49,899 bases of DNA from Gammaproteobacteria bacterium. Its GTDB lineage: Bacteria > Pseudomonadota > Gammaproteobacteria > Pseudomonadales > Azotimanducaceae. The stretch spans positions 1-49,899 of the forward strand of contig JAUIED010000013.1 of NCBI GenBank assembly GCA_030428905.1, given 5' to 3'. This document shows, piece by piece, positions 22,633 through 33,039 of the stretch (the stretch's first letter is position 1; each line of letters opens with the position of its first letter). A model generated the notes under the pieces. The model was given only the letters and a program-made list of their open reading frames with translations, did no database searches and was not told where the DNA came from. Position numbers and translations under genes: made by a program.

Positions 22633-24765
22633 CTACCGATCCGTCAGCGAGTCAGCAATGATCCTCGGCGTGATGAAAATCAGCAGCTCCTGCTTATCGT
22701 CACGTTCGAGTGTGCGCTTGAAAAGCTGACCGATGTACGGCAGATCACCCAGGAACGGCGTCTTGGTCACCGACACGTTCTTGTCGGTGGTGAAGATACC
22801 GCCGAGTACGACGGTCTGCCCGTTGTCTACCAGTACCTCGGTTTCCACTTCGTTGGTGTTGATCGATGGCACGCCTTCGAACACTACCCCCACCGTGTCC
22901 TGCTTCACGTTCAGCGCCATAATGATGCGGTCGTCTGGCGTGATCTGCGGCGTGACCTCCAGGGCCAGCACTGCATCTTTGAACGAAACGCTGGTGGCAC
23001 CGCTGGACGTTGCCTCCTGATACGGAATCTCTACACCCGACTCGATCAGCGCAGTGGACTTGTCTGCTGTGATCACCTTCGGCCGGGAGACGATTTCTGC
23101 GTGGCCATCGCTGGCGAGCGCCGAGAGCTCCAGATCCAGCAGCCAGTCGCGCTTGGTCAGGCCGATCGCAAAACTCGTCGCGTCGGAACCCGCCACGCCG
23201 AGGTCCACCAGGTAGGCACCCGGGAAGGTAATCGCAGCGTCACTCTGCGTCTGGCCGCTGAGCCGGTCGTTGCGGATGGTTTGCACCTCGGTGAGCGTTT
23301 CCACCGTGCCGCCAAAACGCACCGCGTTGCTGCCATTTTCGAGGTAGCCGCCACCGCCCCAGGCGATACCGATCTCTTCGGAGAAGTTGGCCGTGGCAGT
23401 AACGATGCGGGCTTCGATCAGCACCTGACGCACCGGGATATCGAGCTGCGCGATGATGCGGCGGAATTCCTCCAGCCGGTCTGAGGTGTCGGTGATGATG
23501 ATCGAGTTGGTGCGCTCATCGACGATCACGCTGCCGCGCGGCGAAAGTATGGAATTGCTGCTGCCTTCGCTCGATGTCTCGAAGAGCCCGAAGAGCTCCG
23601 TAGCGCTTGCGTAGCGCACCTGCACGAACTCCGTGCGCAGCGGTGCAAGCTCGGAGATCTGCTTCTGGTTTTCGAGCTCAAGCTTTTCCCGTGCCGCGAT
23701 TTCCGCAGCCGGCGCCACCAGCAGCACGTTACCTACCTGCCGCTGATCCAGACCCTTGGTCTTCAGAATGAGCTCCAGAGCCTGGTCCCACGGCACGTTT
23801 TTCAAACGCAGCGTGATGCGGCCAGAAACCGTATCGCTTGCCACCAGGTTCAGGTCCGTAAAGTCAGCGATGAGCTGCAGTACGGAGCGCACCTCGATGT
23901 CCTGGAAGTTCAACGACAGCTTTTCGCCGCTGTACTTGAAGATATCGTCACGGCGTTCTACCTCTTCCTCGGTGAGTGGCGTAACGTCCACCGACAGCTT
24001 GTCGTCCGCCTGATAGGAGAGGTAGTCATAGTTGCCGGATGCGGCGACGCTCACTAGCACGTGATCGCCTTCCTGGATAGCGTCGACGATCTGCACAGGG
24101 GTCGCGAAATCCGTTACGTCCAGACGCCGCTGCAGGTTGGCCGGCAGCGTCGTGTTGCGGATCTCTACCTTGATCTTGCCGCCGTCGCTCACCACGCTCA
24201 CGGGTGCTTTCGGGTTGCTGAGCTGGAGCACCACGCGGCCTTCGCCTTGCGCGCCACGGCGGAAGTCGATGTTCTCGATGCGCGAGCTGCTGCCTGCACG
24301 TTCCGCCCGCGTTGCAGAGTCCACCGCAGACTCTGCGATGCTCGGCGCAGGCATGCCACTGGTCGCATCGGCACCCACCAGCAGATACAGCGTGTTGCCG
24401 CGCACATCGGTCTCGTAACCGACCAGCTGCGTGAGGTTGACGATGGCACGTGTACGATCCGGCGTCGAAATGACCGACACCTTGCGCGCGTTCCCAACGC
24501 CGAGATTGTGGTGCTTCTCCACCAGGCCGCTGGTGACACCAGGCATATCCAGCACAATGCGTGCGGGCTGCTCAATGGTGTAGCCCGTGGGCGCTGGAGG
24601 TGCCCCGTCGAACGACATGCGGATTTCCGTGCGGTCACCGGGCAGCGACGAAAACTCGATCGCCGTAAGCCGTGTATCTGCCCAACCGACCGAGGCCGCG
24701 ACAGCGAGCACCGCGCCTAACCAACACCGCGCCCAGCGGCTGCTCAATTTGCCAGTCGTCATCAT
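22633..24765 (-). CDS. pilQ: type IV pilus outer-membrane secretin PilQ
   Basis: Secretin through which the type IV pilus crosses the outer membrane (710 residues). Order: signal peptide (residues ~1-29, hydrophobic LGAVLAVAASVGWA), two AMIN domains that bind peptidoglycan (~30-120 and ~160-265), an STN/N0 domain (NFQDIEVRSVLQLIADF), an N1 domain (FVQVRYASATELFGLFE), and the secretin barrel with VLIEARIVTATANFSEEIGI and the C-terminal VDNGQTVVLGGIF. It overlaps pilP by 4 nt (ATGATG context) and is the last gene of the pilMNOPQ operon, followed by a strong palindrome and aroK. Confidence 0.97.
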   Translation of the reverse strand: MMTTGKLSSRWARCWLGAVLAVAASVGWADTRLTAIEFSSLPGDRTEIRMSFDGAPPAPTGYTIEQPARIVLDMPGVTSGLVEKHHNLGVGNARKVSVISTPDRTRAIVNLTQLVGYETDVRGNTLYLLVGADATSGMPAPSIAESAVDSATRAERAGSSSRIENIDFRRGAQGEGRVVLQLSNPKAPVSVVSDGGKIKVEIRNTTLPANLQRRLDVTDFATPVQIVDAIQEGDHVLVSVAASGNYDYLSYQADDKLSVDVTPLTEEEVERRDDIFKYSGEKLSLNFQDIEVRSVLQLIADFTDLNLVASDTVSGRITLRLKNVPWDQALELILKTKGLDQRQVGNVLLVAPAAEIAAREKLELENQKQISELAPLRTEFVQVRYASATELFGLFETSSEGSSNSILSPRGSVIVDERTNSIIITDTSDRLEEFRRIIAQLDIPVRQVLIEARIVTATANFSEEIGIAWGGGGYLENGSNAVRFGGTVETLTEVQTIRNDRLSGQTQSDAAITFPGAYLVDLGVAGSDATSFAIGLTKRDWLLDLELSALASDGHAEIVSRPKVITADKSTALIESGVEIPYQEATSSGATSVSFKDAVLALEVTPQITPDDRIIMALNVKQDTVGVVFEGVPSINTNEVETEVLVDNGQTVVLGGIFTTDKNVSVTKTPFLGDLPYIGQLFKRTLERDDKQELLIFITPRIIADSLTDR

Positions 24766-25301
24766 GCGTCATCTCCTCCCAAGGCTACGGTGCGCGCTCT
24801 CTCCACCCAGCCTCCCGTACCATCCGGCACGATTTCCACCAGTTGAACGTCCAGGTCACTGATCATCTGGATTTTCCCGTGATCGGTGCCGATGTAGTCA
24901 CCTATACGAACGCGGTGCACACCGCCTTCCGGATCCTGAATCAATGCGTACTGCGCCGCGTTCTGCGACAGCGTGCCAACCATCGTGAGTTGGCCGATCG
25001 GAAACTGCTCGAGGTACTGCCGCACGCGATCGAAGTTGGGTTTTACCTGCACCCCGTCTGGCCGCCGCTCCAGGGCAGTGACCTTCACCGGCGGTTCAAA
25101 CGGCTGCCGCTTGGTGCTCGCCTGATAGGCGAAGGGCTCAACCTGCTCGAATGGCGGTAGTGGTGCAATGGGGCTGGCCGGCCGGCTCTCCACCTCTGCC
25201 ATGAACTGCTCGATGTCGCTGAAGTTCTGACTGCCGCCGCAGCCTGCAACCGCCAGTGCACAAGCGACTACGCCGCCCGCTTTCATGAGTACGCGCTTCA
25301 T
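24762..25301 (-). CDS. pilP: type IV pilus assembly lipoprotein PilP
   Basis: A 179-residue inner-membrane lipoprotein linking the PilN/PilO complex to PilQ in the periplasm. The lipobox is LAVAGC near residue 21, after a short signal peptide (MKRVLMKAGGVVACA). The C-terminal beta domain shows GQLTMVGTLSQ and GGVHRVRIGDYIGTDHGKI, typical of PilP. It starts directly after the pilO stop with no gap. Confidence 0.96.
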   Translation of the reverse strand: MKRVLMKAGGVVACALAVAGCGGSQNFSDIEQFMAEVESRPASPIAPLPPFEQVEPFAYQASTKRQPFEPPVKVTALERRPDGVQVKPNFDRVRQYLEQFPIGQLTMVGTLSQNAAQYALIQDPEGGVHRVRIGDYIGTDHGKIQMISDLDVQLVEIVPDGTGGWVERARTVALGGDDA

Positions 25302-25910
25302 CTAAGCGTCCTCCAGATAGCGATAGGTCTTGGCTACGATCGTCATGCGCAGATTGTCGGGGCCGGCGACCGGCTCGATCTCGAAATTGTGCAGCGTGAC
25401 GATCCGCGGCAGGTTGGCCACTGAGCTGACGAACGAGCCGATCTTGTGATAGCTGCCTTCCACGACGATTTCGATGGGCAGCTCCACGTAGAACTCGGTG
25501 TTCACCTCAGGCTTCAGGGTGATGCTTTCAATGTTCAGCTCATTGTCGATGGCGGTGCGCGTGATGTCTTCCAGCAGGCCGGGAACCTCGGTATCGCTCG
25601 GCAGCTGCCGCAACAGGGCGCCGAACGTTTCTTCCATCTCCTTTTTCTGTTGCAGATACGCTTCGAGATTGGCGGACTTTTCCGCCTTGTCGGTGAAGTC
25701 GTTCCGCAGCGTCTGCTCCTGGCCTTGCGCCACCTGCAGCTGAGCACGTTTGTCAGACAGGTACAGGCTGTAGCCGACCACCAGGATCAGCACCAGCACG
25801 ATGATCATGACGAGCCACTTAAGCGCAGCAGGCCACGAGCCGATGTTGTTGAAGTCGAGGTCCGATAGCTCGACGCTCTTCAGCTGTTCGAGGCTGTCCT
25901 GTAGCGCCAT
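25302..25910 (-). CDS. pilO: type IV pilus inner-membrane protein PilO
   Basis: A 202-residue alignment-complex protein. There is a short cytoplasmic tail, one membrane helix (residues ~33-52, WLVMIIVLVLILVVGYSLYL), a coiled coil (~57-95) and a ferredoxin-like periplasmic domain with LLEDITRTAIDNELNIESI and VEGSYHKIGSFVSSVANLPRI. It forms heterodimers with PilN. It lies 1 bp after the pilN stop. Confidence 0.96.
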   Translation of the reverse strand: MALQDSLEQLKSVELSDLDFNNIGSWPAALKWLVMIIVLVLILVVGYSLYLSDKRAQLQVAQGQEQTLRNDFTDKAEKSANLEAYLQQKKEMEETFGALLRQLPSDTEVPGLLEDITRTAIDNELNIESITLKPEVNTEFYVELPIEIVVEGSYHKIGSFVSSVANLPRIVTLHNFEIEPVAGPDNLRMTIVAKTYRYLEDA

Positions 25911-25911
25911 G

Positions 25912-26486
25912 TCAGCCCTCCTCTTCCGGATCTGCCATGGGGTTGACCTGGCGGAACGTCAGGTCGAACACGGAGGCGCCCGGGCCGTACACCCGATTCT
26001 CCGCATCTTCTTTGATGCTCTTCAGGTTCGGATCAGCAAACCAATCGCTGGCATCGACATTGCGCATGAGTGCCGAGATGCGATTGTTCGACTCGGCCAC
26101 GCCTTCCAGCGCCAATGCTCCGTCCTTCATCTCGAGCTTGGAGTAGTGCACTCCCTGAGCGAGTGTCTGCACCAGCTCATCGAACACCCGGACGATGATG
26201 GGGCGATTACCCTGCAGCTCCTGGATCACCCGCATCCGCTCCAGAAGATCTTCCCGATCCTTCTGCAGCGTGGAAATCTCTTTGATCCGCTCGTCCAAAA
26301 CGGCGATGCGGCTTTCGTAGAATGCGTTTCTGGCGTTCTGCCCGCTGATGGACTGATCCAGGTACTGCCCCGCCGCGAGAACGATCACCACGGCGAGAAT
26401 CACGACCCCCGCCAGATTGACGAGGAATTCCTTCTGTTTACGTTCGCGTTCCCACTCGCGCCATGGCAGGAGGTTAATGTTGGCCA

Positions 26487-26487
<1 letters not shown>
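25912..26487 (-). CDS. pilN: type IV pilus inner-membrane protein PilN
   Basis: A 191-residue partner of PilM and PilO. The N-terminal INLLPWREWERER is the peptide that docks into PilM. One membrane helix follows (~25-44, LAGVVILAVVIVLAAGQYL), then a coiled coil and a periplasmic domain. Its ATG overlaps the pilM stop by one base (TGATG). Confidence 0.97.
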
Positions 26488-27575
<1,088 letters not shown>

Positions 27576-27600
27576 TTACGTCCGTTTCATGCGGCACGAC

Positions 27601-27629
27601 ATTAAATACCACTCCGCAAGTGAGGGCAA
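27601..27629 (-). promoter_or_regulatory. candidate promoter of pilMNOPQ
   Basis: On the minus strand TTGCCC (27624-27629) and TTTAAT (27601-27606) are separated by 17 bp. The predicted start is ~46 nt before the pilM GTG. The -10 box matches five of six consensus bases and the -35 box about four. Confidence 0.5.
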
Positions 27630-27725
27630 CGAAGCATCGAGTGAAAAACGTAAAACGAGTGAGCGCACGGGCGCCAAAATAGAAAAGCATGTTGACGTAT
27701 AGCAACCATCCACCTCCCTCACGAC

Positions 27726-30275
27726 ATGACAGCAAGTAAAACTCGCCGCTCCCTCGGGGCCATTATCTGGCTGGGCTGTGCCGCCGTATGTGGTGCAGTG
27801 CTCACTCTCGCAGGCGTTTTCCTGTACCTGGATCCCCTAACGCCGCAAGCCGAGACCTACCGCAATGTGCAATTGGAAACCCCGTTGCGCATCTACACCC
27901 GCGACGGTGACTTGCTGGCGGAGTTCGGCGAGCGGCGCCTGATTCCAGTGACCCTAGATCAGGTACCTCAAGCGTTTATTGACGCGTTACTTGACACAGA
28001 AGACAAGCGATTTTACGAACACAGCGGCATCGACTTCATATCGCTCACCAACGACACCCTGGGGCTCGTCCGCAGCCTGCTGGTCGAGGGCTCGCTGGGC
28101 CCCGGCGCCAGCACCATCACCATGCAGCTCGCGCGCAATGTCTCGTTCGGGCTGGAGCGCACATTCATCCGCAAGTTCAAGGAGATGCTGCTGGCGCTGA
28201 AGATCGAGCGCGAGCTGAGCAAGGACGAGATCCTGGAGCTCTACATCAACATCGTGCCGTTTGGAAAGCGCGCTTACGGTGCCGAAGCCGCTGCGCGCAC
28301 CTACTACGGCAAGCCATTGATGGAACTCGATCTTGCGCAACTCGCCATGCTCGCAGGTATCCCACAGGCACCGAGTTCCGGCAACCCCATCAACGGCCCC
28401 GAGCGCGCACAGCGGCGGAGAAACGTCGTTCTGTCCAGGATGTACGAGCAAGGCAGCATCTCTCATGCTGCCTTCCGGGAAGCCACCGAAGCACCGATCA
28501 CCGCGCGCATCTACGAGCGCGCTGTTGAAACTCCAGCGCCGCATGCCGCGGAATGGGTGCGCCGGCAGTTGATCTACACCTACCCGGATCTCTACACAGG
28601 CGGCTACGAAGTCAGCACCACCATCGACTCCAAGCTTCAGGACGCCGCCACCAACGCAGTGCGGCGGGGCCTGCAGGATTTCGACGTGCGCCACGGCTAT
28701 CGCGGCGCCGAGGCGCAACTGGAACTTCCGATGGAGGCGCTGGAAGACGGCGACAACGCCAAAGACATCGTTGCTGCAGCCGTGGATGCGTTGCGCGGTT
28801 ACCAACCTGCCGGAGATCTCGAGGCTGCGGTGGTGCTGCATGTGGGGGAAGACGAAGCCAGGCTCGTGATCGGCGACGGCAGCTTCGTAACCCTCAACCT
28901 CGACAGCGTCAAATGGGCCCGCCCGTTTCTGGACATCGACCGGCGGGGACCGGAACCCACCAGCATCGCTGCCGTGCTGCAGGTGGGCGACGTAGTGAGG
29001 ATCGCGCCAAACGGAGAAGCCACCGAAGAAGGCGAAGTCTCCTGGCGGCTATCGCAGGCACCTGACATCGAGGGCGCGCTGGTAAGCGTGGAGCCGGACA
29101 CGGGCCGGGTGCTTGCGCTGGTTGGCAGCTACGACTTTTACCGTAATCAGTTCAACCACGTGCTGCAGGCAGCCCGCCAGCCGGGCTCAGGATTCAAACC
29201 GTTCGTCTACGCCGCAGCACTCGCTAACGGCGTCACGCCAGCCAGCGTGTACATGGACGCACCGCTCGTGTTCAACGATGAAAACCTGGAAACCGAATAC
29301 CGGCCGGACAACAACGACAACCGCTACAACGGCCCGACGCGGTTGCGCGAAGCGCTGTACCGCTCCATCAACCTGGTAAGCATGCGAGTGTTGCTGGATG
29401 TTGAAGCCGGGCCGGTAATCAACTACGTAACCAATTTCGGCTTCGACCCGAGCACATTCCCGCGCAACACGCAGCTCGCCATTGGCGGCGGCACCATGGC
29501 GGTGACACCAATGGAGATGGTCACCGCCTACTCGGTGTTCGCCAACGGCGGGTTCCTGATCACACCCCACGTCATCGAGACGGTACGCGACCGCGACGGT
29601 GTAAAGCTGTACGAATCCACCCGGCCGGTGGTATGCAGGGAGTGCGAACTCGTGGCGCCCGAGGAACTCCCAGCGGACGAAGGGCTCACCCCGCAGGGCG
29701 ACACCGACCTGGTGGCAGACCAACAGGACATTGCAGACCTGAGTGATGAACACACTCCAGAAGAGGCAGCGCCAGAGACACCGGCGCCAGCGCCGCGCGT
29801 TATCGACGCCCGTATCGCCTATCTGATGGACAACATGCTCAAAGACGTCATCAAACGAGGCACCGGACGCAAGGCATTGGCTCTCAAGCGCGGCGACCTC
29901 GCCGGCAAAACCGGCACCACCAACGATGCCGCGGATACCTGGTTCAACGGGTACGGTGCCGATGTAGCCACCACAGTCTGGGTGGGCTTCAGCAACTACG
30001 AGCCCCTCGGGCGGCGCGAGTTCGGCAGCACGACGCCACTGCCCATCTGGATCGACTATATGCAGCAGGCGTTAAAGGGGCGGCCTGAGCGCAACTTTCC
30101 GCAACCCGACGGCATCGTCACCCTCAAGGTGAATGCCGAAACCGGCGAAGCGGTGTTGCCCGGCGATCCACAGGGGATTTTCGAATACTTCCTTTCTGAG
30201 CACGCACCGCACCCACCAAGCGCCAACCAGCAGCTTCGCCCGCGCGACGAGGTGAAAGCTGTGGACCTGTTTTGA
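27726..30275 (+). CDS. ponA: penicillin-binding protein 1A (bifunctional peptidoglycan synthase)
   Basis: Class A PBP of 849 residues that polymerises and cross-links peptidoglycan. A membrane anchor lies at ~12-34. The glycosyltransferase domain has catalytic E92 in EDKRFYEHSG, GASTITMQLARN, RKFKEMLLALKIER and KDEILELYIN. An OB-like insert covers about 290-440. The transpeptidase has the nucleophile S488 and K491 (PGSGFKPF), S547-I-N and K728-T-G. A long acidic insert (~645-690, ELPADEGL to PETPAPAP) interrupts the transpeptidase before KTG. It is divergent from pilM with a 177-bp spacer, and its stop overlaps the TTG start of a PhyH gene. Confidence 0.97.
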   Translation: MTASKTRRSLGAIIWLGCAAVCGAVLTLAGVFLYLDPLTPQAETYRNVQLETPLRIYTRDGDLLAEFGERRLIPVTLDQVPQAFIDALLDTEDKRFYEHSGIDFISLTNDTLGLVRSLLVEGSLGPGASTITMQLARNVSFGLERTFIRKFKEMLLALKIERELSKDEILELYINIVPFGKRAYGAEAAARTYYGKPLMELDLAQLAMLAGIPQAPSSGNPINGPERAQRRRNVVLSRMYEQGSISHAAFREATEAPITARIYERAVETPAPHAAEWVRRQLIYTYPDLYTGGYEVSTTIDSKLQDAATNAVRRGLQDFDVRHGYRGAEAQLELPMEALEDGDNAKDIVAAAVDALRGYQPAGDLEAAVVLHVGEDEARLVIGDGSFVTLNLDSVKWARPFLDIDRRGPEPTSIAAVLQVGDVVRIAPNGEATEEGEVSWRLSQAPDIEGALVSVEPDTGRVLALVGSYDFYRNQFNHVLQAARQPGSGFKPFVYAAALANGVTPASVYMDAPLVFNDENLETEYRPDNNDNRYNGPTRLREALYRSINLVSMRVLLDVEAGPVINYVTNFGFDPSTFPRNTQLAIGGGTMAVTPMEMVTAYSVFANGGFLITPHVIETVRDRDGVKLYESTRPVVCRECELVAPEELPADEGLTPQGDTDLVADQQDIADLSDEHTPEEAAPETPAPAPRVIDARIAYLMDNMLKDVIKRGTGRKALALKRGDLAGKTGTTNDAADTWFNGYGADVATTVWVGFSNYEPLGRREFGSTTPLPIWIDYMQQALKGRPERNFPQPDGIVTLKVNAETGEAVLPGDPQGIFEYFLSEHAPHPPSANQQLRPRDEVKAVDLF

Positions 30276-31186
30276 CGGCGCAGCGACACACAGCCGAACA
30301 GGTACGAGCCTGGCACGAGGACGGCGCGGTACTGCTACCCGGCTTTCTCAACGCGGAGGAAGTGGCACCAGCCGTGCGCGACTTCGAGACGCTCTACCCT
30401 GATTGCGTTACTGGCGCCGACAACCCGATCCAACTCACTGCCGACGGCAACGTGGGGGCGTTCAACCCCGACCAGTTCAGCCACTTCGACGACCTGCCTT
30501 TCGCCTGCTCCGCTGCTCTGAACATGATCGCGCTGCATCCCGCCGTCATGGCGCTCGCCCGCGATGCTCTGGGCACCCACGACGTGCGCCTGTATCAGGC
30601 ACACACCTGGGCAAAGGTAACCGGTCGAACAGACTACGAGCAGAGCTTCCATTGCGACTTCAAGAACCACACGCTTACGGTGCCGGCAGACGTCGCTGAG
30701 CTGCGCACGATCAACATGATGATCTACTTCACGGACGTCACGGACAGCCACGGCGCCATCCACTACGTCACGCAAAGCGACAGCGACGCGGTGACCGGCG
30801 CAGACCGAACGATGTTTCCGAGTGACCTACAGCAACGAGCCCTCAAACAGAGGGAGCGTTCAGGTGCGGCGCCGGCCGGTTCGATCTTTGCCTACGGCAT
30901 CGATGTGTACCACCGCGGCACCAACCTCACCGCCCCCGGGGGCCGCAGGTTCACCCTGACCGCCAGCTACAAAGCCGCCGGCAACGACCAGATTGGCTGG
31001 TCCGCGTGGCCGTATTCTTTCTTCAAGCCATGGCACCTGATCATCGAGCATGCGACACCAGAGCAGCTCACGTGCCTCGGCATCCCCGCCCCAGGCGATC
31101 CATTCTGGACGAAGCGCACTCTGCGTCGGGCGCAGGAGCGCTGGCCGAACTGGGATCTCGCGCCCTACGCCGCCGCGCTGCCATAA
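30272..31186 (+). CDS. phytanoyl-CoA dioxygenase (PhyH) family oxygenase
   Basis: A 304-residue Fe(II)/2-oxoglutarate oxygenase. The triad is H127 and D129 in SFHCDFKNH and H214 in DVYHRGTNLT, with R225/R226 (GGRRFTL) for 2-oxoglutarate. The start is a TTG whose last two bases belong to the ponA TGA stop (TTGA), so expression probably follows ponA. It is clearly different from the PhyH protein at 2.2-3.1 kb. The substrate is unknown; adjacency to a cell-wall enzyme is not strong evidence for a cell-wall role. Confidence 0.85.
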   Translation: MTAQRHTAEQVRAWHEDGAVLLPGFLNAEEVAPAVRDFETLYPDCVTGADNPIQLTADGNVGAFNPDQFSHFDDLPFACSAALNMIALHPAVMALARDALGTHDVRLYQAHTWAKVTGRTDYEQSFHCDFKNHTLTVPADVAELRTINMMIYFTDVTDSHGAIHYVTQSDSDAVTGADRTMFPSDLQQRALKQRERSGAAPAGSIFAYGIDVYHRGTNLTAPGGRRFTLTASYKAAGNDQIGWSAWPYSFFKPWHLIIEHATPEQLTCLGIPAPGDPFWTKRTLRRAQERWPNWDLAPYAAALP

Positions 31187-31201
31187 CGCGCTTCGATTGC
31201 G

Positions 31202-32599
31202 CTAGCGAATCACCTTCACCATATCCCCCGCACGCGGCTCGCCGTAGGGGTGCTTGCCGTTGATCACCCGCAGCATTTCCTCCCCGTGCTTCGGGATGGG
31301 CGCACCCTGGGCAAGCTTGGCAAAGGTATCGCCCGGCCGTGCTTCCACCACCTCCAGGCGGCGGGTGTTGGCGGTGCGCAGATCCGTCGCCGTCATCGCC
31401 CGAAAGGACGTAACGATGGCAACGAACGCTTCGTCGAACTTCTTGACGTCGCCATTCTGGCCGACCTCACCCTTGAACAGGTAAGCGCTGTCGTCTTTGA
31501 ACACCACCGCCAGCAGGCGCTTTTGCGTCGTGCCCTTGCCCGCCACCTTCACCTCGCCGATGAAGGCCGGGTACTGCCCGATCATGATGCTCTCGCCGTT
31601 CTCCACATCGTCACGCTTCAGCGTGTTCTTGACGTAGTCCTCTGGGGTCTGGTCTTTCCCAGGCGCCTGCTGGCGCTGCATGGTCACGTAGGCATCCTGC
31701 GCCGCGGGTGCCTTGCCCATGACCTCGGTGCGGCTGTTGCCCACCTCCCAGGTGTTCGGAAACGTCACCACTACACGGTGTGAGCTGTGATAATACGTGC
31801 TGTCCTTGACCACCCCCGAAGCCGCATCCTCGCCGAACACCATGCCGTCCAGCATGGCCATGAAGTCACGCTCAGGTGCGCGCACCTCAACGAGCCCCGG
31901 CTGGTTGGTGAGCTTGCTGAACTCATGAATACGCTTCTGATGCTCCGGGTGGCTGCGGAAGATCCCGTGATACTGGCTCGGCTGACCGACCACGTTGCGC
32001 TGGTAGAGCTCGTGATCGCGGAGCTGCTGGATAGCTGAAGACGCCGATTGCGGATCATAGCCGGCCTTCGCCAGCCACTCCGCCGAAAACGCGTCGGCCT
32101 CGAGCTCCTCCTTGCGGCCATAGTCCGCGCTGGCAGCGGCGGACAGCGTGTTGGCCAAATCGAGCATGGACATGCTGTTGGTACCAATCACGCCGAGCCA
32201 ACCGAGAACCTGCGTCATCACATGGCGGCGTTTCTTGCTGGCGATGTGTTGGCCCACTACATGGCCGATTTCGTGGCCGATCACCGACGCAAGCTCATCC
32301 TCGCTGGTGAAATAGGCCATCAGGCCGCGGGTCAGGAACACATAGCCATCGCCTGTGGTGAAGGCATTGACCATGGTGTCATCGAGAAGCACGAAGGTGT
32401 AGTTGCGGCCTTTGTGCGGCGTGACCGCCAACACCCGCTCGCCCACCTCCGTAACGTAGGCTTGCCAATCCGCATCATCGTAGATGCCGCCACTTTCCAG
32501 CAGCTCGTTGTAGGTCTTCGAACCTTGCGAGGCCGCGAGCACCGCCGCCGAGCCCCACAGAAGCACACTACCGAAAACGATCTTCCATCCGCTGCGCAT
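31202..32599 (-). CDS. secreted M48 family zinc metalloprotease
   Basis: A 465-residue peptidase with a signal peptide (MRSGWKIVFGSVLLWGSAAVLAASQG). Zinc ligands are H109 and H113 in the HEIGH motif with catalytic E110, and E165 in EELEADAF. The position of the signal and the family suggest a periplasmic outer-membrane-protein quality protease of the BepA/LoiP group. It lacks the TPR repeats of BepA; instead the C-terminus (~410-465) has a LysM-like stretch (EARPGDTFAKLAQ to PRAGDMVKVIR) that could hold it on peptidoglycan. It is transcribed alone, downstream of rpmE on the same strand. Confidence 0.93.
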   Translation of the reverse strand: MRSGWKIVFGSVLLWGSAAVLAASQGSKTYNELLESGGIYDDADWQAYVTEVGERVLAVTPHKGRNYTFVLLDDTMVNAFTTGDGYVFLTRGLMAYFTSEDELASVIGHEIGHVVGQHIASKKRRHVMTQVLGWLGVIGTNSMSMLDLANTLSAAASADYGRKEELEADAFSAEWLAKAGYDPQSASSAIQQLRDHELYQRNVVGQPSQYHGIFRSHPEHQKRIHEFSKLTNQPGLVEVRAPERDFMAMLDGMVFGEDAASGVVKDSTYYHSSHRVVVTFPNTWEVGNSRTEVMGKAPAAQDAYVTMQRQQAPGKDQTPEDYVKNTLKRDDVENGESIMIGQYPAFIGEVKVAGKGTTQKRLLAVVFKDDSAYLFKGEVGQNGDVKKFDEAFVAIVTSFRAMTATDLRTANTRRLEVVEARPGDTFAKLAQGAPIPKHGEEMLRVINGKHPYGEPRAGDMVKVIR

Positions 32600-32707
32600 G
32601 AGATACCTCGCACGACGACAGGCCGCAGGCCATTGATGGGCGTCTAAGCTACCGCAAGCGGCAGCCCGTTCGAAACCTTGGACAGAATTTCGGCGCTGAG
32701 GTTCGGC

Positions 32708-32938
32708 TCAGTCTGCTTCGGTCTTCGCCGCACCCGCACGATTGCCGAAACGGCGGCGGAAGCGTTCGACGCGACCTGCAGTATCCATCATCTTCTGTTT
32801 GCCCGTGTAGAACGGGTGACAGGCGGAGCACACTTCAATCTGAATGTCGCCACCGAGCGTGGAGCGCGTCTCAATGACGTTGCCGCAACTGCAGGTGGCC
32901 TTGATGTCGTTGTAGGCTGGGTGAATGTCGGCTTTCAT
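32708..32938 (-). CDS. rpmE: 50S ribosomal protein L31 (zinc-binding type)
   Basis: A 76-residue ribosomal protein. It begins [20 protein letters not shown] and has the four zinc cysteines (C-S-C and C-S-A-C) plus the family HPFYTGKQK. This is the zinc-containing paralogue, not the zinc-free YkgM type. The C-terminal [16 protein letters not shown] is a little longer than in E. coli. ATG 32938 is divergent from priA. Confidence 0.97.
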   Translation of the reverse strand: MKADIHPAYNDIKATCSCGNVIETRSTLGGDIQIEVCSACHPFYTGKQKMMDTAGRVERFRRRFGNRAGAAKTEAD

Positions 32939-32970
32939 TGAAACTTGACGCGCTGGAAAATGGGCGGCGA

Positions 32971-32998
32971 ATTTTATCAGATGCACGCTTGAGCGCAA
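32971..32998 (-). promoter_or_regulatory. candidate promoter of rpmE
   Basis: On the minus strand TAAAAT (32971-32976) lies 16 bp downstream of TTGCGC (32993-32998). The -10 box is five of six. The predicted leader is about 26 nt. It overlaps the upstream end of the divergent priA region. Confidence 0.45.
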
Positions 32999-33039
32999 TC
33001 ACCTTGGAAAAGCAACAAACGCAGGAGAAGCTCCCCGGC

